From positions 1 to 64,000 of the forward strand of contig CAZDWZ010000001.1 of the NCBI GenBank assembly GCA_964509425.1: a DNA stretch of 64,000 bases. Direction: 5' to 3'. Source of the DNA: CAZDWZ01 sp964509425 (GTDB lineage: Bacteria > Bdellovibrionota_C > UBA2361 > SZUA-149 > CAZDWZ01). The position numbers and the translations under genes were made by a program. A model generated the notes under the pieces. The model searched no databases. It saw nothing but the letters and a program-made list of their open reading frames with translations, and had not been told where the DNA came from. Positions 8,738-18,025 of the stretch are shown here, one piece after another; positions within the stretch are counted from its first letter, which is position 1; each line of letters begins with the position of its first letter.

Positions 8738-9346
8738 TCACTCGCTCATATTGCCGACGCGGCGAAGTGACGCTTTCCCCCCAAGAAGGAGGAAGACAAG
8801 TCCCAAATTCATGCAGAGCATCGCAACTGGATAGATAGTCGTCACGAACTTGTATTGCTCTATCGCAAGGATCGCGAAGAAGGGAGAAAGGCAGTAGAGC
8901 ATCCATGGGCGGAGCGATTCCGAGTCCGGCGAAGACAGGCATTTTTTGTAAGTCGGAAGATATCCGATTGCATCAACCGTCGCGGCAAGCATCATCGAAT
9001 ACACCACGTCGCGACAAAGCGCGTATGTCCCGAACGTGATGCTCGCGAGAAACAGGCACAACCAATCGAAGCGATAAACAACTGTGTCCCCCTTTCTCAA
9101 CGCGAGGCAGAATATAAATCCGGTTTGAATTGCTCCGGCCAGCGTCGGCCAACTCCCGGCACCCGCGCCCTCTTTCAGTTGACCGAAAAAGGCAACCAGC
9201 ATGATAACGACCCAGATAAACCAACTGATCGTGTGGGGCTTGGAATGCCCTCTGTAGACGCTTGAAAGGTAGGCAAAACTCCCCAATAGCGTGAAGCATA
9301 TCGACAGAGCGCTGAGTATTTCTTTGGATATCATCTCGAACGCCAC
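8738..9346 (-). CDS. polytopic membrane protein of unknown function, 202 aa
   Basis: A very hydrophobic 202-residue protein with about six or seven transmembrane segments. The short loops include HSKPHTISWFIW after TM1-TM2 and YLPTYKKCLSSPDSESLRPW further on. The arrangement resembles PQ-loop-like or SemiSWEET-style small transporters (a Pro-rich helix entry followed by W), but I cannot place it confidently. It starts at GTG (9344-9346) or at an ATG four codons later. It lies 76 bases downstream of aat on the same strand and may be transcribed with it. Codon use matches the neighbours. Confidence 0.65.
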   Translation of the reverse strand: MAFEMISKEILSALSICFTLLGSFAYLSSVYRGHSKPHTISWFIWVVIMLVAFFGQLKEGAGAGSWPTLAGAIQTGFIFCLALRKGDTVVYRFDWLCLFLASITFGTYALCRDVVYSMMLAATVDAIGYLPTYKKCLSSPDSESLRPWMLYCLSPFFAILAIEQYKFVTTIYPVAMLCMNLGLVFLLLGGKASLRRVGNMSE

Positions 9347-9422
9347 TGAAGCGGTTTCTATCGAATCGTTCTACCGGAATTTCGACCACGAGCGAAAGCC
9401 TGCGCAGTAAGCGGCGATTGCG

Positions 9423-10064
9423 CTATTTCCGAACGCGAGAGGAGCTGAGAAGCTTCATGAAGTCTTTTCGCGGCAATAAAGTGGCGCCGAATCGGGAGAG
9501 CAGCGGCGTCAATTGCTGACAATCCATCCACGCGACCCCTTCTTGGGAAAGGTGTTCCACCAAGACACAAAGTGAGAGTTTTGAGGCGTCGGTCTGTGAA
9601 TGGAACATCGACTCTCCGGAAAAAATTCCATCGACGAAAACACCGTAGATGCCGCCGACGAGATTTTCCCCATCGTAGCACCCGGCGCATCGGATGAAGC
9701 CGCTCCGCTCGAGGTTCAGGTATGCCTCCAAAAGTCGCCTGGTGATCCAAGTTCTTTGACCGGAAACACTCCGAGTCGTCGCACAAGCGCCGATAATCGC
9801 TTCGAAGTCCGTGTTTATTCTGAACGTGTAATGAGTGTTCCGCCTTGTCTTCGCGAGACTTCGAGAAACGTGAAGATCCTCGAATTTAAGCACCGCGCGC
9901 TGCTCCGGCGCAAACCAGTAGAGCTCTTCGCCCTCTCCCAGCGGCCAAGGAAAAACGCCGGAGCGATAGGCGGCAAGCAGTGTGTCGACGGAGAGATCTC
10001 CCCCGACACACAACAGTCCGGTCTCAGGATCGGCCAGTTCTACTGAGGGAAAACGGACTTCCAC
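9423..10064 (-). CDS. aat: leucyl/phenylalanyl-tRNA--protein transferase
   Basis: Aat transfers Leu or Phe from its tRNA onto N-terminal Arg/Lys of proteins, marking them for the ClpS/ClpAP N-degron pathway. The 213-residue product matches the family length and has the early motif GLLCVGGDLS, then AAYRSGVFPW, the central GIYGVFVDGIFSGESMF and the later WMDCQQLTPLLSRFGA. The start is a GTG at 10062-10064 preceded by GAGGGGAG seven bases upstream, which is better than any internal ATG. It follows ettA on the same strand after 83 bases. Confidence 0.95.
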   Translation of the reverse strand: MEVRFPSVELADPETGLLCVGGDLSVDTLLAAYRSGVFPWPLGEGEELYWFAPEQRAVLKFEDLHVSRSLAKTRRNTHYTFRINTDFEAIIGACATTRSVSGQRTWITRRLLEAYLNLERSGFIRCAGCYDGENLVGGIYGVFVDGIFSGESMFHSQTDASKLSLCVLVEHLSQEGVAWMDCQQLTPLLSRFGATLLPRKDFMKLLSSSRVRK

Positions 10065-10147
10065 TCTTTTACTCCCCTCAACCGGCTGTGCGGCGTCGAG
10101 TCGTTCCTTCGAATTCGTCGATCCACCTGCGAATTCTCTGCTCCTTT

Positions 10148-11833
10148 TTAGATCGCGCCTAACGACCGGTAACGAATCCGTTTCGGCTGCAGCGCGTCGG
10201 GGCCAAGGCGTTTTTTCTTGTCCTCTTCATAGTCGTGGAAGTTTCCTTCAACGAAAACAACCGAGCTATCCCCTTCAAACGCGATAATGTGGGTCGAAAT
10301 CCGATCCAAAAACCATCGATCGTGGCTAATCACCATCACGCAGCCAGCAAACGCAAGCAAGGCGTCCTCGAGCGCTCGAAGCGTGTTTACGTCCAGGTCG
10401 TTGGTCGGCTCGTCGAGGAGAAGGACATTCCCGCCCGACTTGAGAAGCTTCGCAAGATGAACCCGGTTTCGCTCCCCTCCTGATAAATCCTTGACCCGTT
10501 TCTGCTGGTCTTGGCCTGAGAAATTAAATCGAGCGCAGTAGGCTCGGGAGGCCACTTCCTTCTTGCCGAGCATGATATTTTCGTTCGGACCGTCTGCGAT
10601 TTCTTCCCAGACAGCGCGATCTGGATTCAGCGCATCGCGGCTTTGATCAACGTGTGCAATTTGAACCGTCTCTCCCGTAACGATCTCACCACTGTCCGGC
10701 TTCTCTTGTCCGGTCAACATCCTGAAGAGCGTTGTTTTCCCTGCACCGTTCGGGCCGATAATTCCGACGATACTTCCAGCCGGAACTTTGAAGCTCACGT
10801 CTTCGAAAAGCAGCTTGTCGCCGTAGACCTTCTTCAGGTTTTTTGCTTCGAACACAAGCTCTCCGAGTCTTGGCCCCGGAGGAATGTAAATTTCCACTTC
10901 CTCAATCTTATCCGGCCGATCCTCGTTATAGAGCGCATCGAACGCTTGAATTCTCGCTTTGTTTTTCGCCTGGCGGGCCCGCGGACTCATCCGAATCCAT
11001 TCAAGCTCTCGCTCGAGAGTTTTCTGCCGCTTGGTTTCCTGCTTTTCCTCAACGGCAAGCCTCGCCTGCTTCTGATCCAGCCAGGAAGAGTAGTTCCCTT
11101 CCCAAGGGATACCGTAACCCCGGTCAAGCTCCAAAATCCATCCGGCTATGTTATCGAGAAAATAACGATCGTGGGTTACGGCAACCACGGTTCCTGAGTA
11201 ACTTTTCAAGAACTGCTCCAACCACAACACCGATTCGGCATCCAAATGGTTCGTCGGTTCGTCGAGGAGAAGAATATCTGGTTTTTGTAACAACAACCGA
11301 CAAAGCGCTACCCGCCGGCGCTCGCCTCCCGAGAGATGTTTCACGGACGCGTCGGCGGCTGGAAGCCGGAGCGCCTCCATGGCAAGCTCCAAAGTACGGT
11401 CGACCTCCCATCCGTTTGCGGCGTCAATTTTTTCTTGGACCTCGGCCTGTTTCGAGAGCAGCTTCTCCATCTTGTCCGGATCGAGATTAGGATCTGCAAA
11501 CTGATTGTTGATGTCTTCGAATTGCTTGAGGAGCTTCATAACGGCGCCAAGACCCTGCTCAACGTTTTCTTTGACGTTTAGCTTCTCATCGAGCTTCGGT
11601 TCCTGTGCCAGATAGCCAACAGAAATATTATTCCCGGGCCGTGCTTCACCGTTAAAATTCTTCTCCTCGCCCGCCATGATCTTAAGAAGCGTTGACTTTC
11701 CGGCTCCGTTCAGTCCGAGAACGCCAATCTTGGCTCCGTAATAAAACGAGAGATAGATATCCCTGAGAACCGTTTTCCCCGGTGGGTAGGTCTTACCCAC
11801 TCCTTGCATGGTGAAGACAAAATCTTTCGACAT
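10148..11833 (-). CDS. ettA: energy-dependent translational throttle protein EttA (ABC-F)
   Basis: A soluble ABC-F ATPase with two nucleotide-binding domains that acts in the ribosomal E site and gates the first rounds of elongation according to ATP/ADP. The first Walker A, GLNGAGKS, lies at residues 40-47 and the second, GPNGAGKT, is near 350. Both signature motifs (LSGGERRRVAL and LSGGERNRVHL) and LLLDEPTNHLD/LLLDEPTNDLD are intact. The C-terminus DYEEDKKKRLGPDALQPKR is typical of EttA. I chose the ATG giving MSKDFVFTMQGVGK (561 residues, close to the usual 555) over an ATG ten codons upstream. There are no membrane segments. Confidence 0.96.
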   Translation of the reverse strand: MSKDFVFTMQGVGKTYPPGKTVLRDIYLSFYYGAKIGVLGLNGAGKSTLLKIMAGEEKNFNGEARPGNNISVGYLAQEPKLDEKLNVKENVEQGLGAVMKLLKQFEDINNQFADPNLDPDKMEKLLSKQAEVQEKIDAANGWEVDRTLELAMEALRLPAADASVKHLSGGERRRVALCRLLLQKPDILLLDEPTNHLDAESVLWLEQFLKSYSGTVVAVTHDRYFLDNIAGWILELDRGYGIPWEGNYSSWLDQKQARLAVEEKQETKRQKTLERELEWIRMSPRARQAKNKARIQAFDALYNEDRPDKIEEVEIYIPPGPRLGELVFEAKNLKKVYGDKLLFEDVSFKVPAGSIVGIIGPNGAGKTTLFRMLTGQEKPDSGEIVTGETVQIAHVDQSRDALNPDRAVWEEIADGPNENIMLGKKEVASRAYCARFNFSGQDQQKRVKDLSGGERNRVHLAKLLKSGGNVLLLDEPTNDLDVNTLRALEDALLAFAGCVMVISHDRWFLDRISTHIIAFEGDSSVVFVEGNFHDYEEDKKKRLGPDALQPKRIRYRSLGAI

Positions 11834-12378
11834 AGAACCAGACTCCGTGTGTTTTGTTCCCACAAATCAATTCTGCTACGAACCCGCTCCGCCTCCGAAG
11901 CCGGAACGGTCGTGCGACGGTCCGCATTCAAGCCGGTCGCCCGGCTCGCCGGCTCCGCTTATAGCCTCCTCCAGCATCGCTTATGGATCGTGGAGTTCGG
12001 TGCTCAATTACCCGGCTGAATCGTCCGCAAATCGGTCGTGCAATTTTGCACAATGCGCGCTCCGACCGCAGCGGCCTCAGCGAACATTAAAACGTGGGGG
12101 CCGAAGCTTTCTCTCCACGCCTCGCACGGCCTAAACTGGTTCTGCCAGGATTCTACGGACCCCAATCGGCGACTGTAAGAATCGTATCTTTTGGGAGTCC
12201 GATTTCTGGCACGGGTCCGTTCACTTCCGGCGGTCCGTTAGAGCCGGGGAGTATTCGGCCAAAAGTAGTTTTTTGCAATAGCCTCGGGGAGAATTCGTGT
12301 TATCCTGCCCCATGTATTGTGCTGCTTGGATCACTCTGCCGGGCCCGATCGCCGGTATCGTTCAGGAGAAGAATCGAC
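11834..12378. other. divergent intergenic region, ettA / SPFH gene
   Basis: About 545 bases between divergent genes, so it should hold promoters for both. An open frame runs into the SPFH gene from 12094 but has no family resemblance and no ribosome-binding site. A 14-base inverted repeat GTGCAATTTTGCAC (12038-12051) is a possible operator. I found no convincing promoter or RNA gene. Confidence 0.4.
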
Positions 12379-13401
12379 ATGGCAATTTTTGGTGGAATTA
12401 AAAGTCAGCTTCGCTCAGTCATCGAGTGGGAGAACCCAAATCCGAACGAGCTGTTTCATCTCTGGACCGAGAACGGAGATGAGATCAAGAACGCTTCGAA
12501 GCTCATCGTAAAGCCCGGGCAAGGCGTTATTTTTCTTTACGAGGGCAAGGTGCAAGCGGTTCACCTTAATGAAGGTCTTTACGAGCTGAAGACCGCCAAC
12601 ATCCCGTTCATCACAACGCTCGTCAAGATCATGCAGGCGTTTGAGAGCGAGCACAAAGTCGGCATCTACTTTTTCTGGAGGACTGAATTCCTCAATCAGA
12701 AATGGGGAACCCCCACACCAGTAAAATACAACGATCCGGTCTATAAGTTTCCGGTCGCTCTCCGCTCGTTCGGAAATTTCAGCTTCAAGGTCACGAAACC
12801 GGATAAGTTCTTCGTTAATGTGGTTGGTTCGCGCCCAACCTTCTCGCTCGACGAAGCGAGGAAGGTAATCGCGGCCCGTTTCATTCAACCTCTGACTGAT
12901 GTTCTCGCAACCTCCGGGTTCAGCTACGCAGAAGTAGACGCCAACAGGGAAGAGCTCGCTCAGCAGCTTGGCACCAAGTTGCTCGCGGATTTCGAAACTC
13001 TCGGATTCGAGATGACCGATTTCCGGATCGAAAGCACTGACTTTGATGACGAAACTCAGAAGCGAATCGGTCGGATTGCCGACGTCATGGCGGATTCTCA
13101 TGCTGCGCAGTCGGCTGGGATGAACTACATGCAGCTCCAGCAGGCCCAGGCGCTTCGCGATGCCGCTCGAAACGAGGGCGGAGCGGCCGGTGCCGGAATC
13201 GGCGTGGGAGCGGGTCTTGGCCTCGGACAGATGATGGCTCAGGGTATGGCCGGTTCAATGATGGGCGGGCATCAACAGGCGCCTTCGGGCGGCGGAGACC
13301 TCGCCGGACGGTTGAAGCAGCTAAAGGATCTCCTCGAACAGAAGCTCATCAGCCAAGATGAGTTCGACAAACGAAAAGCCGAGATCCTGGCCTCCATTTA
13401 A
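12379..13401 (+). CDS. SPFH-domain protein (virion core protein-like, YdjI-type)
   Basis: A 340-residue protein. After a short N-terminus (MAIFGGIKSQLRSVIEW) comes an SPFH/band-7-like domain to about residue 250, then a Gly/Ala/Met-rich linker. It ends in a short C-terminal module, GDLAGRLKQLKDLLEQKLIS then DEFDKRKAEILASI, which is the common SHOCT domain. Members of this family form membrane-associated oligomers and their cellular job is not settled. There is no obvious membrane helix. The start is the ATG at 12379 with AGGAGA ten bases upstream; the longer open frame is not used. The gene stands alone and ends at a strong hairpin. Confidence 0.88.
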   Translation: MAIFGGIKSQLRSVIEWENPNPNELFHLWTENGDEIKNASKLIVKPGQGVIFLYEGKVQAVHLNEGLYELKTANIPFITTLVKIMQAFESEHKVGIYFFWRTEFLNQKWGTPTPVKYNDPVYKFPVALRSFGNFSFKVTKPDKFFVNVVGSRPTFSLDEARKVIAARFIQPLTDVLATSGFSYAEVDANREELAQQLGTKLLADFETLGFEMTDFRIESTDFDDETQKRIGRIADVMADSHAAQSAGMNYMQLQQAQALRDAARNEGGAAGAGIGVGAGLGLGQMMAQGMAGSMMGGHQQAPSGGGDLAGRLKQLKDLLEQKLISQDEFDKRKAEILASI

Positions 13402-13427
13402 GAACATGGAGAAGCACCAAGGGAAGA

Positions 13428-13470
13428 GCGGCCGGAGTTCACACTGTTCAGACCGGCCGCCTTCTTCTTG
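13428..13470 (+). terminator. intrinsic terminator after the SPFH gene
   Basis: GCGGCCGG (13428-13435) pairs with CCGGCCGC (13453-13460), followed by CTTCTTCTT. It lies 26 bases after the stop codon. Confidence 0.6.
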
Positions 13471-13663
13471 AATTTCGGATTTATTTCCCCATTTCTCATC
13501 ATGTTTTCGTCGCGTTTATGAGCCTTACAAACGGGAGAGCAACGCGTTTCTCAGTCTTCAAGGGCACTTAGACCTTTTTTCGCCGGAGAACTCCGGTGAA
13601 CCAGAACCCTCACGCAAAACATCAAAATCGGAGCGCCAATGTTGGAGTTTCAAGCGCCCGGTT

Positions 13664-16600
13664 ATGCGGCTCTCAAGAGAAAGCAGAAGAATTGTCTGTA
13701 TGACGTTCCTCGTCGGGGGACTGCTCACTGCACTTGCTCACTACTTCTTCGAAACAACACGAGAGACTCACAATCGCCTCAGGCTTGATGTTCTCACGGA
13801 CGACATAACCGACTCAGTTTATCACTCGTTAAACGTCTTTACCTACGGGCTTGGCGGCGCGAACGGGATTTTTGCCGCCAGCGAGTCGGTCGCACATGAC
13901 GAATTCAAAGCGTACGTGGAATCGAGAAATCTCCCAGTAGAGTTTCCAGGTGCCCTCGGCTTCGGATTCATTCAATACGTGAGGCGCGAGGTTCTCCCCG
14001 AGTTTCTCGATGTCGTACGGAACGACAATCAATCAAACTTCGAGTTAAAAACGAAAGGAGAGCACTCGGACCTTTTCGTTATCCGATACATAGAGCCGGA
14101 AGAGGAAAACCGTCCGTCACTGGGTTACGATATCGGCTCCGAAGCAGTTCGTCGCGCAACGGCGGAACGCGCGATGCTGACAGGAAAACCCACCATCACC
14201 CCGCGACTGCATCTCATCCAAGACACGAAAAATGAATCGGGTTTCTTGTATCTCCGTCCCGTCTACAAACGGGGACAGAGCATCGCGACACCGGACGCAC
14301 GACGGGCCGCCATACTGGGGTGGGTCTACGCACCGGTGACGTTGGAGCGGGTAATGAAAGCCGCGGAGCGGCGATTCGGAGGCGTGGCATCGATCCGCAT
14401 ATTCGAAACCGCACCCGACGGCCAAAATCGGTTGATCTATGCTTCACCGGGCTTCATTATCGAAGCAAACGATTTCCGAGGCGCATCCCAGGTTCGTGTC
14501 GGGCAGTCAAAATGGGTTTTATTCGTCGATCCGAAACCGACTTTCTTCGAGCTCGACTTCTCGACCTACATTCCCGGCGCAGTGTGGGTTGTAGGATTTA
14601 TCTTTGCCACGCTTCTGAGTACGCTCACCTGGTTTTACCTGAAATCCCGTGAACGCATCGTATCTGACCGTCTGAAGCGAGGAGAGGATTTTGTCCAAGG
14701 AATTCTCGACAGCGCAAATTTCTCGATTATCGTCACCGATACCGAGGGGACCATAAAGGTTTTCAATCGCGGAGCGACCGAGCTCTTAGGGTACTCGGCC
14801 GCTGAAGTCGTGGGGAAGGCATCGCCCGAGATTATTCATGATCCATCCGAAATCGCGCGACACGCGGAGAAGATGTCGCGCGAACTCAATCAGACGATAA
14901 CTCCCGGTTTTGAGGCGTTCATTGCCAAACCTCGGCTCGGGCTGGCTGACGAGAATGAATGGAGCTACATACGGAAAGACGGAAGCCGATTTCCGGTCCG
15001 GCTTTCCGCGACGGCCATACGAGATGAGGGCGGAGCTATTTCCGCCTATGTCGGCATCGCCCAAGATATTACGACCCAAAAACAAATTGAGGATGAGCGA
15101 AAGAATACGAAGGAGCTTCTTGCTAAGCTTTACGACGACCTTCAAATGAAGGAACGTTTACTTCGACAGTTCGTAAATGATTCCCCCGCAGCCGTTGCCA
15201 TGTTTGACCGCAACCTCTGCTATCTAGTGGCGAGCGGCCGCTGGCTAAAGGATTACGGCCTCGAAGGCCAAGATATTATCGGGAAGAGCCACTATGCCGT
15301 CTTCCCTACGCTTCCGGAAAGATTCAAAGAGAATCATCGGCAGATCCTTTCCGGCGAAGTGAACGTCCTCGCGGGAGAAGACTGCTACACGTTCGATGGC
15401 GGAGAGCCAATGTGGATTAAGTGGGAGCTCCAACCGTGGCGAGGGGGTGCAAACGAAATCGCTGGGCTCATTATTTTTTCAGAAGTTGTCACAGCTCGAA
15501 AACTTGCTGAAAAACAGCTGTTGGAATCTCATGAGCAAGTGCTTGCCGCAAAGGAAAAGCTCGATGACATTGTTCGCCAGTTAGCAGAGACAAATACTCG
15601 ACTCGAACAGGCGACGAGCTTCAAGAGTCAATTTCTCGCGAATATGAGTCATGAGATTCGAACGCCGCTCACCAGTATCATCGGATACTCAGAGTCGCTT
15701 CTGGCGAATGAGCTTAATCAAGAAGAGCGCTCAGAGGCACTTCAAACCGTGCTCCGCAATGGCAATCACCTTCTTGGTGTTATCAACGATATTCTCGATT
15801 TCTCTAAGATCGAGGCCGGAAAGCTCGACATCGATAAATGCCAAGTTAGCGTTGCGGATCTTATCAGCGATGTGAAGAATCTAATGCGGCAGAAAGCGCT
15901 CGAGAAGGCGCTTTCGCTCGGGTTCGAATATACCTCGCCGGTTCCGACCACGATCCACACCGATCCGACTCGCATCAAGCAGATTCTTGTGAACTTGATT
16001 GGAAACGCAGTCAAATTCACGAAAGTCGGAGGAGTAAAGATAAACGTGAGCTTCGATGGAGACGCAGAACGGATCTCGTTTGCCGTCATCGACACCGGTC
16101 CCGGGATGACCGAGCCGCAAATGGATAAGGTTTTTCAACCCTTCGCGCAGGCCGATGCTTCGGTCACCCGCGCGTTCGGCGGAACGGGGCTCGGCCTCGT
16201 GATCTCGAGTCAGCTCGCGGAGCAGCTCGGGGGTGAAATCAAAGCGACAAGCGAGTTCGGAAAGGGAAGCGTATTTACGGTGAGCATCGCAACCGGCAGA
16301 GTTCCGGAATCAGCAATGCTTCTCGCGTCTCCCCCGACCTCTCGGCAGACTGCACTTCCGGTGACTTCCGACGTGCCGCAGCTCGGAGGAAAGATTCTCA
16401 TCGCTGAAGACGGCGAAGACAATCGTAAGCTTCTGTCCCTTTTGCTTCGAAAAACGGGCGCGGATTTTAGAATGGTGGAAAACGGTGCGCTCGCTGTGCA
16501 AGCGGCAACGGAGAGCCATTTCGATCTCATTCTGATGGACATTCAAATGCCCGTCATGGACGGATACACAGCGATGCAAAAGCTGCGAGAACACGGCGTA

Positions 16601-17122
16601 AAGACGCCCATACTCGCACTCACCGCGAACGCACTCAAATCAGACATCGAGCATGCCTACGCTGCTGGATGCACGGATTTTCTCGGGAAGCCGTTCACTC
16701 GCTCGTCGCTCTACGCGAAGCTCAGCTCATTGCTGACCACTGGGGCAAAAACTGAGACACCTCAGCCACCCCCATTCCTTCTCGGCGAAGCGACCCTCAG
16801 CCTCCTCCAAGAAGATCCCGAGTTCTTGAATCTGATCCTCTCGGCGTTGAGAAACTTTCCGAAGCGATTTGAGGAATTGCTGACCGCCTTCTCCAACCGC
16901 GACTGGAACAGTCTCGAACGAAAATCACACAGCTTGTGCGGAGCATCCGGGAATCTCGGATTTCTAGACGTGAGCAATCTCGCTCGAGCCCTGGAACTCG
17001 CGGCATCAAAAGCACAGGAGGCGGAAGTCTCCGATCTCTTGGATCGGTTAAAAGCGGCGATCACGAACTCGCAAACGGCTGAAGACTCGCTTCGCGAAGC
17101 CGCACGACATTCGACTGATTAA
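13664..17122 (+). CDS. hybrid sensor histidine kinase: CHASE-PAS-PAS-HisKA-HATPase-REC-HPt
   Basis: A 1152-residue inner-membrane phosphorelay kinase. TM1 is at about residues 13-28 and TM2 at about 305-328, enclosing a periplasmic CHASE-type ligand domain (FPGALGFGFIQYV, then GYDIGSEAVRRATAERAM). PAS domains follow at about 345-470 and 495-625. The phosphoacceptor is His663 in NMSHEIRTPL. The ATPase N box is in NLIGNAVKFT, and the G boxes are DTGPGM and GGTGLGL. The receiver Asp is about residue 959 in LILMDIQMPVMDG, with the conserved Lys in FLGKPF. The C-terminal HPt has His1089 in SHSLCGAS, where the usual Lys after HxL is Cys. The output regulator is not encoded nearby, and the CHASE ligand cannot be read from the sequence. 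Confidence 0.93.
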   Translation: MRLSRESRRIVCMTFLVGGLLTALAHYFFETTRETHNRLRLDVLTDDITDSVYHSLNVFTYGLGGANGIFAASESVAHDEFKAYVESRNLPVEFPGALGFGFIQYVRREVLPEFLDVVRNDNQSNFELKTKGEHSDLFVIRYIEPEEENRPSLGYDIGSEAVRRATAERAMLTGKPTITPRLHLIQDTKNESGFLYLRPVYKRGQSIATPDARRAAILGWVYAPVTLERVMKAAERRFGGVASIRIFETAPDGQNRLIYASPGFIIEANDFRGASQVRVGQSKWVLFVDPKPTFFELDFSTYIPGAVWVVGFIFATLLSTLTWFYLKSRERIVSDRLKRGEDFVQGILDSANFSIIVTDTEGTIKVFNRGATELLGYSAAEVVGKASPEIIHDPSEIARHAEKMSRELNQTITPGFEAFIAKPRLGLADENEWSYIRKDGSRFPVRLSATAIRDEGGAISAYVGIAQDITTQKQIEDERKNTKELLAKLYDDLQMKERLLRQFVNDSPAAVAMFDRNLCYLVASGRWLKDYGLEGQDIIGKSHYAVFPTLPERFKENHRQILSGEVNVLAGEDCYTFDGGEPMWIKWELQPWRGGANEIAGLIIFSEVVTARKLAEKQLLESHEQVLAAKEKLDDIVRQLAETNTRLEQATSFKSQFLANMSHEIRTPLTSIIGYSESLLANELNQEERSEALQTVLRNGNHLLGVINDILDFSKIEAGKLDIDKCQVSVADLISDVKNLMRQKALEKALSLGFEYTSPVPTTIHTDPTRIKQILVNLIGNAVKFTKVGGVKINVSFDGDAERISFAVIDTGPGMTEPQMDKVFQPFAQADASVTRAFGGTGLGLVISSQLAEQLGGEIKATSEFGKGSVFTVSIATGRVPESAMLLASPPTSRQTALPVTSDVPQLGGKILIAEDGEDNRKLLSLLLRKTGADFRMVENGALAVQAATESHFDLILMDIQMPVMDGYTAMQKLREHGVKTPILALTANALKSDIEHAYAAGCTDFLGKPFTRSSLYAKLSSLLTTGAKTETPQPPPFLLGEATLSLLQEDPEFLNLILSALRNFPKRFEELLTAFSNRDWNSLERKSHSLCGASGNLGFLDVSNLARALELAASKAQEAEVSDLLDRLKAAITNSQTAEDSLREAARHSTD

Positions 17123-17196
17123 CATTTCGAAATTTGAAAATTTGCGATACCGGTCGCTTTTGAACCGCGATCCCGTGCACCTTGTGTTGACGGAGA

Positions 17197-17529
17197 CTAA
17201 TACGGAGTAAGTCGATTGTCGGCCTCTTTGGCGTAGGCATTTACCCCGCCCCGCAGATTTTTCAACTTCGGAATGCCCTGGGCCTCAAGAAACTCGAGCG
17301 CCATCTGGCTCCTCTGGCCGGAGCGGCAAATTAAGATTATTCCACATTCTTGTGAATTAGCGAGCGAACGTAATTCTTCGACGTGGTCGGGAAGCGTCAT
17401 CAGCGGGATCAAGCGGGAGCCAGGGATAGAAACAAGCTCAAATTCTTCGGGCTCGCGAACATCAATCAGGATCTTATTTTCGCCTGCTTGCAGAGCTTCG
17501 AAGAGCTCCAACGGCTGAACAATCGACAT
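17197..17529 (-). CDS. rhodanese-like sulfurtransferase domain protein
   Basis: A 110-residue single rhodanese domain. DVREPEEFE is the CH2A-type motif and the active-site loop is CRSGQR (ILICRSGQRSQMAL), with the persulfide-forming Cys present. Stand-alone domains of this size carry sulfane sulfur in the cytoplasm. The start chosen is the ATG at 17527-17529 (MSIVQPLELFEALQAG) behind GGGAG; a longer frame would read through the hairpin. It lies directly downstream of the Fe-S carrier gene, which may mean a shared sulfur-trafficking role (inference). Confidence 0.9.
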   Translation of the reverse strand: MSIVQPLELFEALQAGENKILIDVREPEEFELVSIPGSRLIPLMTLPDHVEELRSLANSQECGIILICRSGQRSQMALEFLEAQGIPKLKNLRGGVNAYAKEADNRLTPY

Positions 17530-17551
17530 CGAAAAAGCTCCCTTAAAACAT

Positions 17552-17587
17552 AAATCACCGCTCTGGGTTTCCCCCAAGCGGTGATTT
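17552..17587. terminator. hairpin between the Fe-S carrier and rhodanese genes
   Basis: AAATCACCGCT (17552-17562) pairs perfectly with AGCGGTGATTT (17577-17587), with TGGG/CCCA extending the stem inside. On the plus strand it ends in TTTTT; on the minus strand, the coding one here, the tail is ATGTTTT. It may terminate or attenuate transcription before the rhodanese gene. Confidence 0.55.
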
Positions 17588-17641
17588 TTACTTGTGCCGA
17601 GAATCAATCCAGCCGGTAACACTCCGCCACTGGAACTCTCA

Positions 17642-18025
17642 TCAACTAAACGACGAACCGCAGCCGCATGTCCGCTTGGCGTTCGGGTTATTGAACTTGA
17701 AGCCCGATCCTTGAAGGCCGGTGACGTAGTCGATCTCGGTGCCGTTTAGAAACTGAACACTCGCCATGTCGATGTAGAGCTTCAAGCCGTCTATCGAGAG
17801 AACCGTGTCGCCCGGACGTGCAGCGTCGGCAAAATCGAGTGCGTACTCAAGTCCCGAGCATCCACCACCCCGTACGGCAATTCGTAAGCCATGAGTGCCG
17901 AGGAGGCCTTCTTCTTCGAGAGCCTTCTTGGTCATCTCGATTGCCTTCGGAGTTACTTTAATCGGCTGCGGAGTTTCAACCGCTGCACTTGTTCCACCCG
18001 TTTCCATTCCGGTTACGGCTTCCAT
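17642..18025 (-). CDS. erpA: A-type iron-sulfur cluster carrier (ErpA/IscA family)
   Basis: A 127-residue protein that carries Fe-S clusters to apo-enzymes. The three cluster-binding cysteines are present: one in RGGGCSGLEYAL and two in the C-terminal TCGCGSSFS. The stretch between them (NGTEIDYVTGLQGSGFKFNNPNA) is typical of ErpA/IscA. The N-terminal 25 residues are a Thr/Ala-rich extension compared with the roughly 107-115-residue norm. ErpA and IscA cannot be fully separated by eye. The promoter region contains three spaced copies of an ATAGGCAGT-like repeat, which suggests regulation. Confidence 0.88.
   Translation of the reverse strand: MEAVTGMETGGTSAAVETPQPIKVTPKAIEMTKKALEEEGLLGTHGLRIAVRGGGCSGLEYALDFADAARPGDTVLSIDGLKLYIDMASVQFLNGTEIDYVTGLQGSGFKFNNPNAKRTCGCGSSFS

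Noticed and set aside
8358..8942. A 194-codon minus-strand open frame crossing the gap after the secreted protein
   Set aside because: It overlaps both neighbours, is Arg-rich with no recognisable domain, and loses to the hydrophobic membrane protein in the adjacent frame.
12094..12378. N-terminal extension of the SPFH protein
   Set aside because: The extra 95 codons are not family-like, and a good ribosome-binding site precedes the internal ATG at 12379.
12415..13101. A 228-codon minus-strand open frame opposite the SPFH gene
   Set aside because: A shadow of a recognisable SPFH/SHOCT protein.
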